Shown here: one piece after another, positions 53,023 to 62,375 of the stretch | How the letters are laid out: each line of letters opens with the position of its first letter | Position numbering within the stretch: the stretch's first letter is position 1 | Source of the DNA: Microvirga zambiensis WSM3693 | GTDB taxonomy: Bacteria > Pseudomonadota > Alphaproteobacteria > Rhizobiales > Beijerinckiaceae | DNA: 64,000 nucleotides | Direction of reading: 5' to 3' | Assembly (NCBI RefSeq): GCF_016735695.1 | Contig: NZ_JAERQD010000021.1 | Location: 1 to 64,000 of the forward strand | Program-made: the position numbers and the translations under genes | Notes under the pieces: generated by a model | Told to the model about the DNA's origin: nothing | Seen by the model: only the letters and a program-made list of their open reading frames with translations | Database searches by the model: none

Positions 53023-54240
53023 ATGCCGAGGATCACGAAGCGCCTTGTCGATGGGCTCAAGCCCGAGGATGCCGGGCGGATTGTCCGTGATGATATACTA
53101 ACTGGGTTCGCTGTCCGGCTGAATGCTGACACCTCGAAAACCTATCTTGTCGAATACCGGGCCGGGCGGGGGAGGGGCTTTCCGACGCGCCGGATCTCGA
53201 TAGGCCGCCATGGCCCACTGACGCCCGATCAGGCCCGCGGGGAGGCGAAGAAGATCCTAGCCCGTGTCGCCCATGGAGAAGATCCGGCAGCTGCCCGGAT
53301 GGCCCGCAAGCAGGAGCCCACGGTAAAAGACGTTCTGCTCGTGGCGCTAGAGCAGCATTGGAAGCCCAAGCGTAAGGCCAGCACGGCTAAAGCTTTCGAA
53401 GAGATGATCCGCCGGACACTGATCCCCGAGTTCGGTGCGACGCGCCTGTCCGACCTAACTAGGACACAGATCCGGAGCTGGCATGCCAAGCAGACCCATC
53501 GGCCACGACAGTCCAATCTTGACCTCGCCATACTCCGTAAGGCCCTTCAGCTCGCGGTCGCGGATGAGCTGATCCCTGACAATCCAGCGCGGGGGATTAC
53601 GCCCCATCCTGAGAAATCCCGTGACCGTATTCCCACTGACGACGAGCTGAAAGCCGTCTGGACGGCGATTGAAGAAGTGCCCATCCGGCCAAATGCACGT
53701 CTCCTGTTCAAGCTCCTTCCGCTGACTGGGTGTCGGCGTGGTGAGTGGCTGACAGCGAAGTGGTCCGATGTCGATCTGGACGCCGCCGTGCTTCGCCTGC
53801 GCGCCGAGAATTCCAAGGCAGGTGCTCGCACGGTGCCGCTTCCAGGGCCTGTCGTGGCGCTTCTACGCCCGGCCCCTAGGTTGAGCGTGTGGGTCATTGC
53901 CAACGACGAAGGTAATGGCCCGTTGACCGCGTCCAATATCCGCGACGCTTGGGCAGCTGTCCTGAAGGCCGCAAAAGTCGAGGACCTGCATCTTCACGAT
54001 TTGCGTCATGCCTTTGCAACACGAGGAGCTTCGCTGGGGGCGAATGCACTTATCCTACGCGACGCGCTGGGGCACAAGACACTAGCGATGACAGGACGCT
54101 ACGTGTCGCGGCAGACCAATCCTGTGCGAGATCTGGCGGAGCGGATCGCAAGTTCAATCCTGTCGTCCACTGGTGCCGAAGTTTCCGTCGGTGACGCGGG
54201 CGAACAGCAGGCAATTCCTCTTCGGAAAGGTGCCGGATGA
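53023..54240 (+). CDS. Tyrosine integrase of the second element (P4-like, tRNA-Leu target)
   Basis: A 405-aa integrase from ATG 53023 with TGGAGGG upstream. The N-terminal DNA-binding domain has the DUF4102-like pattern (TKRLVDGLKPEDAGRIVRDD, FAVRLNADTSKTYLVEYRAG). The catalytic residues appear in LLPLTGCRRGEWLTAKW (Arg), NSKAGARTVPLPG (Lys), HLHDLRHAFATRG (H-x-x-R) and LGHKTLAMTGRYVS (His, Tyr). It stands 172 bases from the tRNA-Leu fragment and points into the element. It appears intact. Confidence 0.94.
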   Translation: MPRITKRLVDGLKPEDAGRIVRDDILTGFAVRLNADTSKTYLVEYRAGRGRGFPTRRISIGRHGPLTPDQARGEAKKILARVAHGEDPAAARMARKQEPTVKDVLLVALEQHWKPKRKASTAKAFEEMIRRTLIPEFGATRLSDLTRTQIRSWHAKQTHRPRQSNLDLAILRKALQLAVADELIPDNPARGITPHPEKSRDRIPTDDELKAVWTAIEEVPIRPNARLLFKLLPLTGCRRGEWLTAKWSDVDLDAAVLRLRAENSKAGARTVPLPGPVVALLRPAPRLSVWVIANDEGNGPLTASNIRDAWAAVLKAAKVEDLHLHDLRHAFATRGASLGANALILRDALGHKTLAMTGRYVSRQTNPVRDLAERIASSILSSTGAEVSVGDAGEQQAIPLRKGAG

Positions 54241-54330
54241 GATTAGAGGCGCGAGGACGGTCGGCCAACCGTGTATCCCATTCACCGCTGGGGTGCTTGC
54301 CTCGCGTGGCCTAAGGGCGGTGTGGCAGTG

Positions 54331-55368
54331 ATGTCGATGAGTTACAAAGCAACCTTGGACTCAATAGAACGGAAACTTGCAAAGTGGCGCGAGCGCCACG
54401 CGCCGAACCCATTCGTCCCTCAAGGATATTGCACGCTGGAAACAGCTGTTAATCGAGCAGCAGCGGTATTCTTCCCCCAGGAGTACGGCAAGATCGAGAT
54501 CAGCCCTCAGGAAGAAGAAAGGCTCGCACGGCATAGCCGAGCAGTCGAAGACCTCAAGCGCGTAGATATGTGGGAGCGCGACTTTGAAAAAGCGCGCGAA
54601 CATGCTGAGAACGCGATGCGGGCCTCAGCAACCAATATGAACTCATTCAGCCGGAGGGCAGCAGGCCATTGGCCCGAAGCGCCATACCAGGTCCGTCCGA
54701 TGAGTGAGGGCCAGGAGAAAACTGCGCGTCTGGACGCCATCGAAGACGATGAGATCCAATCCATCCAGCAGCGCATAGAGAGACGGGAAATGCTGAGAGA
54801 TGAAGCATGGGAGCGGCTTCGCCAAGGCCTGTATGATGGGAAACTTGCAGCCTTCAGCCTCGGTAATGATGGCGGCGATCCTTTGAAAATCAAGGCTTCC
54901 AGCTGGAGCGCACGTTGGGCTGCGAATGCGCATAAGCAAGCCGGGTTGTCGAACCCGCTGATCAATGAAGCAGAGCTTGCGACCCTTCTAAGCGGGGATG
55001 AGCCGCATGCAGCGTCGCCCTTGGCGACCTCTTCAACTGCGTTGACATCTCCAATGAACCACCGGAAGAGCAATCGAGATCGTCGCGCTGATAGTTTCCT
55101 ACGGAGCGATAGCCATCAACCAGAACCCACACCTTACAGGCGCGCAACAAAGGCCGAAGTCGAGCTCTATTACAAGAGTTGGATCGAGCAGCATGAGGGC
55201 TGGACACCGCCATCGCGAGACGATGACTTACGACACATGCGAGAGCACTTCCCAACGCTGTCACGAGACCGCATCAGAAAATTAAGAAGCGATCTCGCTC
55301 CCAAGGAATGGGTGCAACGTGGGCGACGCTCGAAAACTGGCGCGAAGAAATTGGCCGAAAACAGCTGA
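54331..55368 (+). CDS. Hypothetical helical protein after the integrase (345 aa)
   Basis: It starts at ATG 54331 (MSMSYKATLDSIERKLAKWR). The protein is rich in charged residues, with several helical stretches (EEERLARHSRAVEDLKR, IQQRIERREMLRDEAWERL). A C-terminal region YYKSWIEQHEGWTPPSRDDD is followed by HFPTLSRDRIRKLRSDLAPK, and the end is basic. It is probably a soluble DNA- or protein-binding accessory factor of the element. No family recognised. The less biased codon use marks it as acquired. Confidence 0.6.
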   Translation: MSMSYKATLDSIERKLAKWRERHAPNPFVPQGYCTLETAVNRAAAVFFPQEYGKIEISPQEEERLARHSRAVEDLKRVDMWERDFEKAREHAENAMRASATNMNSFSRRAAGHWPEAPYQVRPMSEGQEKTARLDAIEDDEIQSIQQRIERREMLRDEAWERLRQGLYDGKLAAFSLGNDGGDPLKIKASSWSARWAANAHKQAGLSNPLINEAELATLLSGDEPHAASPLATSSTALTSPMNHRKSNRDRRADSFLRSDSHQPEPTPYRRATKAEVELYYKSWIEQHEGWTPPSRDDDLRHMREHFPTLSRDRIRKLRSDLAPKEWVQRGRRSKTGAKKLAENS

Positions 55369-55466
55369 CCGCTACTTTGCCAATTTAGACCGCCAATTTC
55401 CCAGGTAGTACTTGGATTCCTCGTTGGTCCGGCGATGCCGGGCCTCTCCTAGACGAGGAACCGCCT

Positions 55467-55676
55467 ATGCTTTCCAACGAATACGTTGATACGCGGAAGC
55501 TGGCCGAGATCACCGGAATCAGCGCCAGCACTTGGAACAAGCGTCGCCTGTCTGGCGACACGCCTCCCTTCAACAAGATCGGCAAGTCTGTCCGCTATCA
55601 CATCCCGACTGTGATGGCGTGGATGAACGACCGCGTCCGCCGCTCGACGTCCGAACGCACCGTAACCGCCGGGTAG
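55467..55676 (+). CDS. AlpA/excisionase-type helix-turn-helix protein
   Basis: A 69-aa protein from ATG 55467. YVDTRKLAEITGISASTWNK then RRLSGDTPPFNKIGKSVRYH is the HTH_17/AlpA pattern with recognition helix and wing, and IPTVMAWMNDRVRRST follows. Such proteins switch P4-like elements towards excision or regulate the integrase. It begins a run of small genes leading to the RepA-like ATPase. Confidence 0.8.
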   Translation: MLSNEYVDTRKLAEITGISASTWNKRRLSGDTPPFNKIGKSVRYHIPTVMAWMNDRVRRSTSERTVTAG

Positions 55677-55762
55677 TCGCGCAACCTCAACAAGGCCTCT
55701 TGCGCGGACAAAAGGAAAGCCCCGAACACGGGGGCCGTGCGCAGGGCTCAAGGAAATTTCTT

Positions 55763-55963
55763 ATGCCCAAGAACTTTAACATGACGCTCGTGGAGCGCCA
55801 ACACCTTCCCGACCAGCCCGACGACTTGCACTCCTCGGGCGAGATCGAACTCCTTCTTCCTTATGCCGTTCACCGGATCGCTCGCCAAGCGCGCGTCAGC
55901 CCGCTCCAGGCTGCCCTGATCGCGGAATTGCTCGCCGCCTCGCACGAGGTCCATCATGGCTGA
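55763..55963 (+). CDS. Small hypothetical protein of the second element (66 aa)
   Basis: It starts at ATG 55763 after AAGGAAATTTCTT. It reads MPKNFNMTLVERQHLPDQPD, LLPYAVHRIARQARVSPLQA, ALIAELLAASHEVHHG. Its stop overlaps the next start by eight bases. No motif is recognised; the tight packing with its neighbours supports it as a real gene. Confidence 0.5.
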   Translation: MPKNFNMTLVERQHLPDQPDDLHSSGEIELLLPYAVHRIARQARVSPLQAALIAELLAASHEVHHG

Positions 55964-56138
55964 GCCTCTCGAGAGCGAACAGATCCCTTCCGCCCCCAAG
56001 GATCTCGGCGATTGGATCCCCCTCGGCGATGCCGTCACGAAGGTCTGCGAGCAAATCGCCCAGCGCATGCGCGACCGGCAACTCGACCACGACCGGGAGG
56101 CCGCTCCCCACGCTCCAGAGCGCGGGGGGGAATCATGA
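55956..56138 (+). CDS. Small hypothetical protein of the second element (60 aa)
   Basis: It starts at ATG 55956 within the end of the previous gene and ends in an ATGA overlap with the next gene. The peptide (MAEPLESEQIPSAPKDLGDW, IPLGDAVTKVCEQIAQRMRD) is acidic then basic, with one helix. No family recognised. Confidence 0.45.
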   Translation: MAEPLESEQIPSAPKDLGDWIPLGDAVTKVCEQIAQRMRDRQLDHDREAAPHAPERGGES

Positions 56139-56716
56139 ACCTCATGCATCCCGACCGGATCATGGGCACCTTCAATGCCTGCCGTACTCTGACGCCGCGT
56201 GAGGTCGAGGAGTTGGAACGTCTTGGCATTCCGCCCGATGCTCTTGCCGGCCCCATCCCGGTTGTCTCAAGCACTGTGAATTTCGACGGCGACCGCTTCG
56301 AGTTCGAGCATCACCATCATCGCTATGCAGACAAAGGCGCCCGCGCCTTCATCTTTCTCATCACCAACCAATGGGACGAGGCCATCGACATCGTTGCCTG
56401 GTCGCCATCTGCCGAAAAGCTCGCAACATGGCTTGGACGAGGATGGGCGCTGGGTCAGGAAAAGGTCTACGCTCCGCGTCTAATCGATCACGCAGGCATT
56501 CAGGTGCATCGTTCTCTGGCCGGCTGGCTGCAGGCCTACCGCGACGGCATCTGCCTCATCCGCCCGCAGGCAGCGGCGCACTACCTCGACGACGCCGGGC
56601 CGCTCCTTGCTGAGGATGAAGAGCACGGCGAGGAATTGGACCGGGTCCTGACCCGCCCCAAGCCCCGAATTCTCATTCCCTCCTCGCATTTCGAGCGCTT
56701 CAGAAAGGTGTCCTGA
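56135..56716 (+). CDS. Hypothetical protein upstream of the RepA-like ATPase (193 aa)
   Basis: It starts at ATG 56135 (ATGA overlap) with GGGGGGAA upstream. It reads TLTPREVEELERLGIPPDAL, VNFDGDRFEFEHHHHRYADK, IFLITNQWDEAIDIVAWSPS. An EFEHHHH stretch might bind metal, but no known motif is present. Its stop is one base from the ATPase start. Similar genes accompany RepA-like ATPases in alphaproteobacterial integrated elements (from memory), and their role is unknown. Confidence 0.6.
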   Translation: MNLMHPDRIMGTFNACRTLTPREVEELERLGIPPDALAGPIPVVSSTVNFDGDRFEFEHHHHRYADKGARAFIFLITNQWDEAIDIVAWSPSAEKLATWLGRGWALGQEKVYAPRLIDHAGIQVHRSLAGWLQAYRDGICLIRPQAAAHYLDDAGPLLAEDEEHGEELDRVLTRPKPRILIPSSHFERFRKVS

Positions 56717-56717
56717 C

Positions 56718-57836
56718 ATGGACATGCATCGCGACTTCATCGACCTCAACGATTTGCGCGCACAGCGACAGCGGGAGAACGGCCACAAGAAGTCAGACGC
56801 CGCGGGCAGCGCCTTCAACGTGCCGATCCGCACGATCTCCGCTCGCGAGCTGCGGCAGAAGGAGTTCCCGCCGCCTCGATTCGTTATCCCCGGCTATGTG
56901 CCCGAGGGCTGCACGCTCCTGGCCGGCCGTCCGAAGCTGGGCAAGTCATGGCTGGTGCTCGACATGGGGCTTGCCGTTGCCACAGGCGGCACCTGCCTCG
57001 GTGACATTGCTTGCGAGCAGGGAGACGTTCTCTATCTGGCCCTTGAGGACAACCAGCGCCGCCTGCAACGGCGCATCGACAAAGTGCTTGGGCCGGTCAA
57101 CGAGTGGCCGGGGAGCTTTCGGTGTGCCAACGAGTGGCCTCGTGCCAGCGAGGGCGGCCTCGATGCAATGCGGGAGTGGATCACGGATGCTCAGAACCCG
57201 CGCCTCGTTATCGTGGATGTGTTGGCCATGTTTCGCCCCGCGAGCGGCACTCGGGACAACATGTACGAGGCAGATTATCACGCCATCAAAGGCTTGCAGG
57301 CCCTCGCATCCGAGTTCGGCATTGCGGTCATTGTGGTGCACCACACCCGCAAGAGCGGCAGCGATGTAGACCCGTTCGAAAAGGTCAGCGGCACGCTCGG
57401 CCTGTCAGGTGCGGCGGACACAACTGTCGTGCTCGACCGCGACAGCAACGGCGCGACGATCTACGGACGAGGCCGCGATATCGAAGAAATCGAGAGCGCT
57501 GTCGAGTTCAACAAGGACAACTGTCGCTGGTTCGTCATGGGCAAGGCCGAAGACGTGCGCCGCACTGACGAGCGGTCAAGCATTCTCGGCGTGCTCGTCG
57601 ATGCGGACGAACCGATGAATCCGCACGAGATCTCAATCGCGACCGGAGCCAATCGGAAGTGTGTCGACCAGCTCCTTTTCAAGATGGCCAAAGCCGGTCA
57701 GGTGCGGAAGGTCAAGCGGGGACTGTATGTTCATCCGGAGAGACCGGATCTTATCAAGACCCAAACCTCTACCCCCGATAAGAACGGTAAGAAGATAAGA
57801 AGCGGAACAGGCTTCCGTGTAGAGGGGGGGCGCTGA
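56718..57836 (+). CDS. RepA-like AAA/RecA-type ATPase (replicative helicase of the element)
   Basis: A 372-aa protein from ATG 56718. Walker A GRPKLGKSW occurs at about residues 70-78, Walker B LVIVDVLAMF near 165, and IAVIVVHHTRKSGSDVD is the motif-3 region of hexameric RepA/DnaB-type ATPases. A C-terminal winged-helix-like segment (MNPHEISIATGANRKCVDQL) follows. It probably unwinds DNA when the excised element replicates. No primase domain is fused. The next start overlaps its stop (TGATG). Confidence 0.85.
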   Translation: MDMHRDFIDLNDLRAQRQRENGHKKSDAAGSAFNVPIRTISARELRQKEFPPPRFVIPGYVPEGCTLLAGRPKLGKSWLVLDMGLAVATGGTCLGDIACEQGDVLYLALEDNQRRLQRRIDKVLGPVNEWPGSFRCANEWPRASEGGLDAMREWITDAQNPRLVIVDVLAMFRPASGTRDNMYEADYHAIKGLQALASEFGIAVIVVHHTRKSGSDVDPFEKVSGTLGLSGAADTTVVLDRDSNGATIYGRGRDIEEIESAVEFNKDNCRWFVMGKAEDVRRTDERSSILGVLVDADEPMNPHEISIATGANRKCVDQLLFKMAKAGQVRKVKRGLYVHPERPDLIKTQTSTPDKNGKKIRSGTGFRVEGGR

Positions 57837-58315
57837 TGAATAAGGCCCTTTCTTACTTTCTTATCGATCTTATCGCCCCTTGCAATGGGACGGGGGCGGG
57901 GCACGGCCTTTCGAGACAAATACAGAGCATGATCCTCCAAGGCCCCCATCAAGCAAAGGCCGTCGCCATGCCGCGGGCGGCCCTGGCCGTTCTTCTTGAA
58001 CTCCTCCTGCGAGGGGTACCGAACGATCGCCGCACAGGCGTCAAGAGAGTCGCCTTAAACCCGCGCCGCAACGGAGGAACACCCGGCAGCCTCAAGCCCA
58101 ATATGCGCATGGGCCGACGGGCAGAGTTCGCCCCAGCAGGGATAGAGACAGAACTCAGGTTGGCCGCGAGAAACTCACCACTGGCGCAGCGCTTAGAAAT
58201 CCACCCATGCCTCTCAAGTCCTCAAGGACAACAGGCGACTTCGCACTGCCGCGATCCTCCAGACGAAGCTGAGTACTTCCACCTTCCCTCGCACTTTAGG
58301 AATTGGAATGACTGA
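57836..58315 (+). CDS. Doubtful small protein after the ATPase
   Basis: A 159-codon frame with ATG 57836 coupled to the ATPase stop. The start region (MNKALSYFLIDLIAPCNGTG) is reasonable, but the remainder is Arg/Pro-rich and disordered (RRNGGTPGSLKPNMRMGRRA). It may be a real but fast-changing protein, or an empty frame. Confidence 0.3.
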   Translation: MNKALSYFLIDLIAPCNGTGAGHGLSRQIQSMILQGPHQAKAVAMPRAALAVLLELLLRGVPNDRRTGVKRVALNPRRNGGTPGSLKPNMRMGRRAEFAPAGIETELRLAARNSPLAQRLEIHPCLSSPQGQQATSHCRDPPDEAEYFHLPSHFRNWND

Positions 58316-58772
58316 CATGATTGACCCGAAATTTATTCTTGAGGTGTACAATGCACTTCCCGTGGGCGAACGCACGACCAGGAATGTCCACAGGCGACTG
58401 GTGGAGCAGGGACACTCCGTCTGCTTCGCTAGTGTCCGGGACGTGCTCTGCGCAACCTGCATGAGCAACGCGATCACTGCGGACGATGTGCGTATAACTG
58501 TAAGAACGCTGACCACGGCACTCGATATTTTGTCTAGTGACGTCTCCTACACCGGACTCGAGCCCGACACCGACTTTGCCGCAGGCCTCATCGGGCCGCT
58601 TGAGAGCATTGTCGGATCGAGTGCCTCGGATTTGGTCCAGCCACTTGCGCGGGTTGCTGCCGAGTATTTTGAGTACTTGGAGGTCAACAAACAGCTGAAT
58701 TATATTGAACAGATGAACGAACTCCGTCGAATGGCCAAACTCGGTCTGATCGATGACGAGCAAATTTTCTAG
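58308..58772 (+). CDS. Hypothetical acidic helical protein (154 aa)
   Basis: It starts at ATG 58308 with AGGAATTGG upstream. It reads MIDPKFILEVYNALPVGERT, LVEQGHSVCFASVRDVLCAT, TTALDILSSDVSYTGLEPDT and ends ELRRMAKLGLIDDEQIF. The first 50 residues might be a winged-helix-like domain. No family is known to me. Codon use is unlike the core genes, in line with transfer. Confidence 0.6.
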   Translation: MTDMIDPKFILEVYNALPVGERTTRNVHRRLVEQGHSVCFASVRDVLCATCMSNAITADDVRITVRTLTTALDILSSDVSYTGLEPDTDFAAGLIGPLESIVGSSASDLVQPLARVAAEYFEYLEVNKQLNYIEQMNELRRMAKLGLIDDEQIF

Positions 58773-58808
58773 ATTGGGCGCGGCGGGGTCACCCCGCCGC
58801 GCCCGACC

Positions 58809-59093
58809 CTACGACCAACAAAAATTCGAGAATGTTTGAGACGGCTGCCTGACGGAGCATATCGCCCAATTTCTGATCATCAGCAGCGAGGTGACAGTCA
58901 GCGATGTAACGCCTTCTTTAAGCCATCTGTAGCACTGTTGGCCGAAGAAGGTGGCAGCCGCGAATATAAGGAGCCCGCTAAATAGATAACCTATTCCGGC
59001 AGCTGAAGTCCTAAAATCGCCGGGAGCAGAAAACGGGTCTTTCTTCGTCGCCCCAGATCCTGACACTATGCTAAAGGACCGAGGAGGGTGCAA
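58809..59093 (-). CDS. Possible small membrane protein
   Basis: A 94-codon frame with only a TTG start at 59093 (GGGGAGGG nearby) or GTG 59066. It holds one clear hydrophobic stretch, AGIGYLFSGLLIFAAATFFG, followed by a second, weaker one. The composition fits a membrane protein; the poor start leaves it uncertain. Confidence 0.4.
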   Translation of the reverse strand: MHPPRSFSIVSGSGATKKDPFSAPGDFRTSAAGIGYLFSGLLIFAAATFFGQQCYRWLKEGVTSLTVTSLLMIRNWAICSVRQPSQTFSNFCWS

Positions 59094-60291
59094 TGACCCT
59101 CCCCAATCCGATTTACGAGCACGTGATGCGACGGAGCATCCCGCCGAAAGGGGTCATCGGGTAAGCCAGCGGATGGCCCTATGCCTCAACTACCTCGATC
59201 GCGCCGCGCCTTTGCATCTCATCGAGATCCCAGTTGCTGGACTTGCTGTTAGTCCAGCGGACATTTTAAATTTCCGGCAGAAGTTGAGAAAGTCCACAAG
59301 CGTCGGACCTGTGCCCGCATAGGTCCAAATAGCCCGCCGCTCCGTGCCGCCGCCGCGCGCGAGTTTTGAAACTGGGTCACAAAGCACCTTCAGTCGTTTC
59401 ATAATTCACCTCTGATCAGCACCTCAGGAACAAACTCAGGTTAGAGCGCGCTCGTCGGAAACCCATACCCACGTTGGATCCGAGCCCTCCCGTCAGCGCA
59501 TTGAGGCCCACGCGACCGTTGAGGAGGCAGTTGTCATCCAACCCGATCAGCGCATCGCTTTCGTTGAGCGTATCGGCATCTGCGCCAATGATGTGGACCG
59601 CTTCATTGACCGCCATGGACATGACGCTGCCACGCTCGGCTGGTCTCCCATCCGTTCTCCACTGACGTGCTCGTCTGGGCCCTGAAAGGCGCGGCGGTCG
59701 TCAACATCACGGCGACAGCCGCAACCCTGTCGGATGGGCGCGTTTCAGGCGGAGCGATGGGCGTTCACGGATATGATCTGTCGGCAATCCTGCTTGCGAG
59801 CCAAACCGCGCACCGAGCCCGCTGGCGGCTTTTCAGTACCCGCCAGCAGGATCGGTTGCCGGCAGCCGCGAAGCGCGCCTGTCCGGCTTGCTACGGGAAG
59901 CGTTTAAACGCAACCGCCAACAGTCCGTCTCGGACGCCTGTGGCGCAACCCAGACACCCTAGCAGCAACGGCTTCCGGAAACACTAAGCGACTAAGTTCG
60001 AGCAGCATTGAAACGGCTTCTCGTCTCAGCGCTTAAGATGCAGTCTTCTGCCTTAGATCCTTATAGAAACGGGCGATAATCCATGGGCCATCCTCTGCAG
60101 TGACCGGCTGCAGCATGGCGTTGCGGCCTGTCATGAACGTCTCGACCTCGGGCATCGTGTCGAACTGGACATCGTCATGGGCCGGTTCCCCAGCCTGGCA
60201 CAGTCGTGGCCATGAAGACTCGTTCAGTCACATCCTCGTGAACAAGCCACACGATCTCACGCGGCTCCAGATCGTCATAGGGCCTGGAGCG
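59094..60291. other. Decayed region between the second element and the exported-protein genes
   Basis: About 1.2 kb with short pieces of protein-like sequence broken by stops. Examples are MTLPNPIYEHVMRRSIPPKG (59093-59164, stops after 23 codons), a plus-strand stretch VQPDQ-like ending VDRFIDRHGHDAATLGW near 59640, and YDLSAILLASQTAHRARWRL near 59780. I read it as remnants of several lost genes. No tRNA or att copy is seen. Confidence 0.35.
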
Positions 60292-60628
60292 GGCGGTCCG
60301 CCTCAGTCCGCGCAACCGTTCCTCGCGAATGACTACCTGACCACAAGAGGCATGACGTCATTCGCGGCCGGCGACTATGCGGAAGCAATCCGCACGGGAC
60401 GGTGCCTCGTGCAGGATAGACCCAATTACATCGGCGCATATCGGATTATGACAGCCTCCTACGCGCTACTGGACCGGATGGACGAGGCCAGGTCCTCCCT
60501 TAAGGAGGGTGCTCCGCATCCATTCCGGCGCTACTCTCTCGGAGGCGGAGCGCGTCTCACAATTCTCGGACCCGGATGCCAGACTGCGCTACATCGATCG
60601 ACTGCGGAGGGCGGGCCTTCCGGATTAG
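60292..60628 (+). pseudogene. Frameshifted 3' end of a TPR-containing (adenylate-cyclase-type) gene
   Basis: One frame gives LANDYLTTRGMTSFAAGDYA, EAIRTGRCLVQDRPNYIGAY, LDRMDEARSSLKE, a tetratricopeptide pair. Near 60508 the reading moves to the +1 frame and continues VLRIHSGATLSEAERVSQFS, DPDARLRYIDRLRRAGLPD to a stop at 60626. That tail (P-x-x-T-x-x-E ... F-x-D-P-x-x-R-x-R-Y-x-x-x-LRRAGLP-D) is the usual end of rhizobial class III adenylate cyclases with TPR repeats. The catalytic domain is absent and a frameshift splits the rest, so it is a dead gene end. Confidence 0.65.
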
Positions 60629-60641
60629 TCGACGGCGGGTA

Positions 60642-62018
60642 TCATCGGCTCCAGACTCCTATGCGAGCTGATCGCGCTCGGTCCGCCGCAAGCGCAAGTC
60701 CCGGGGTTGCATCCGGCGCAGCCCGCCCACCGCCATTGAACAACACGACTGTGGATAGGTCCACCCCGTCGACTTGGCATCGGTAAACATCCGTTGGACC
60801 CGCAGGCTCACAATCCACTTCGCGGTCATCCAGATATTTGATCAGTTCACTGGCGCTGCGTGCATCACCATCCGTCTGAACACCAACCAGGCGAATGGTG
60901 CGGTCCTGCAGTGAAAGTGTTGCTGCATCGACAACGTTCGGAACGCCACGAAGTCTACGGGTGGTTGCCTGAACAGTCGCCCGGGCCGGTAATGACCCCG
61001 GTGAACTGGCCCCAGGCGACGGTACGAGGCTTGCCGTACCTATCGGTTCACCTCTCGTGTTGCTCTGGGATTGTTCCGCTTTCTGATGCACGGCAGACGC
61101 GGCCTGGCTCCTTTGTCGTTCTCGCCCAAGCTCATTCTTCAATTCCTGCAATTCTTTGCGGCTGTAGGCGGCAAGGACCGCATCCTGCCCCCGCAGTCGC
61201 TGAAGGGCGTGACGCTCCTCCGCCATAACGGCAAGATCACGGGTAGCAGCGTCTGCCCGCCCGCGCTCGTTTTCAAGGGACGCCCTGAGGTCTGCCCATT
61301 GTTGAGCGGTTACTGCCGCAGAAGCGGCCTCTTGCGCCCGCAAAGCTTGAAGCGCACGCAGCTCCTCCGTAACAGTCGCAAGGTCACGGGAAAGGGCATC
61401 AGCCCGTTGCTGTTCCCGCTCTCTTGCAACTTTCAACTCTGCAAGCTCATCAGTTGTTGGCACAGCATGTGTCGCACCCGAACTATCTGGTGCAAGTGCC
61501 ACGGGCCGCCCTCTGGCACCTGGAAGAACGGTGGACCGATTGTCGTCTGGGAGGCCGAGTGCTTGTAGCTCGGCTAACAAGCTTGGCGTTTTAAGCTGGT
61601 CTTGGAGGAAAATGGCAAAGGTGGCTACATTTAGCGCCTTATCAAGGTAGCCTTCAGCTTCTTCTATTTTGCCGTCCCGAAGGAGGTGCTCGATATCCTT
61701 TGCGAGTTGCCGCCGCTCCGGTGTATCGACCAGCAAGGGCATGACATTAGGGGTATTACCAACGTCGCTAGTCTCTGTCTGATTGACCAGATTGGAGGCC
61801 CATTTGGTGGTCTGAAGAACTTGGATGTTAGAATGACTGCTCTGCTCTGTCAGTGTTCGATCCTCGGCCATCACAGGGCCACTTAACAGCGACCCTATCA
61901 GAACTGCTGCAAACGTCTTTGCGAGATCGCCACGGGCTTCCCGGGGCGCTTGGCTGAATGGCGCGATATGCAGCCTCACGGAGCGACTTGTGAGTTCTGC
62001 AAACTTTCGTCCGCACAT
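60642..62018 (-). CDS. Exported coiled-coil protein with C-terminal nuclease-like (SNase-fold) domain
   Basis: A 458-aa protein from ATG 62018, with GGAGG six bases upstream. After a basic stretch a signal-like segment (LAKTFAAVLIGSLLSGPVMA) ends at residue 51. A helical region, then a Glu/Arg/Ala coiled coil (about 190-320) follows. The last 100 residues (VPNVVDAATLSLQDRTIRLV, YLDDREVDCEPAGPTDVYRC, VDLSTVVLFNGGGRAAPDAT) resemble the staphylococcal-nuclease fold but lack its Arg/Glu catalytic set, so binding and not cleavage is likely. The domain is frequent in Hyphomicrobiales. Probably periplasmic. Confidence 0.75.
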   Translation of the reverse strand: MCGRKFAELTSRSVRLHIAPFSQAPREARGDLAKTFAAVLIGSLLSGPVMAEDRTLTEQSSHSNIQVLQTTKWASNLVNQTETSDVGNTPNVMPLLVDTPERRQLAKDIEHLLRDGKIEEAEGYLDKALNVATFAIFLQDQLKTPSLLAELQALGLPDDNRSTVLPGARGRPVALAPDSSGATHAVPTTDELAELKVAREREQQRADALSRDLATVTEELRALQALRAQEAASAAVTAQQWADLRASLENERGRADAATRDLAVMAEERHALQRLRGQDAVLAAYSRKELQELKNELGRERQRSQAASAVHQKAEQSQSNTRGEPIGTASLVPSPGASSPGSLPARATVQATTRRLRGVPNVVDAATLSLQDRTIRLVGVQTDGDARSASELIKYLDDREVDCEPAGPTDVYRCQVDGVDLSTVVLFNGGGRAAPDATPGLALAADRARSARIGVWSR

Positions 62019-62375
62019 ATCGGACCTCCATCAGGAGCGCCCCTGTCAACTCGTAAGCCAAGGCGAGCACCTGGGGAGCTGTTGGATCGGCATTACACAA
62101 TCTCTTTGACAACAGCAGTTCCCGTTGTCACACCGCGGACAAGGCAAAAGCCAAAATCATTCGGACACGGCAAGCTTTGGTAATAAGCCATTTATGAGCA
62201 AACGACGTTATCGTAACTTAGCTGCCCTAGGCGTCAACATAGCCAGATTTGGTAATGCCTTACGAGAATATCGCCTTAATACCAGGCCTATATTCGCACT
62301 CGTCGCAGCAGAAACTGAATTAATTATTATCGCAGTCATGAAAGCCTTCTCGCCAGCTTCTGTGACAGCTCTCGA
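62019..62375. other. Gap between two minus-strand exported-protein genes
   Basis: About 360 bases, less GC-rich than the surroundings. I see no reliable gene, RNA or terminator. It probably holds the promoter of the coiled-coil protein gene. Confidence 0.35.
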
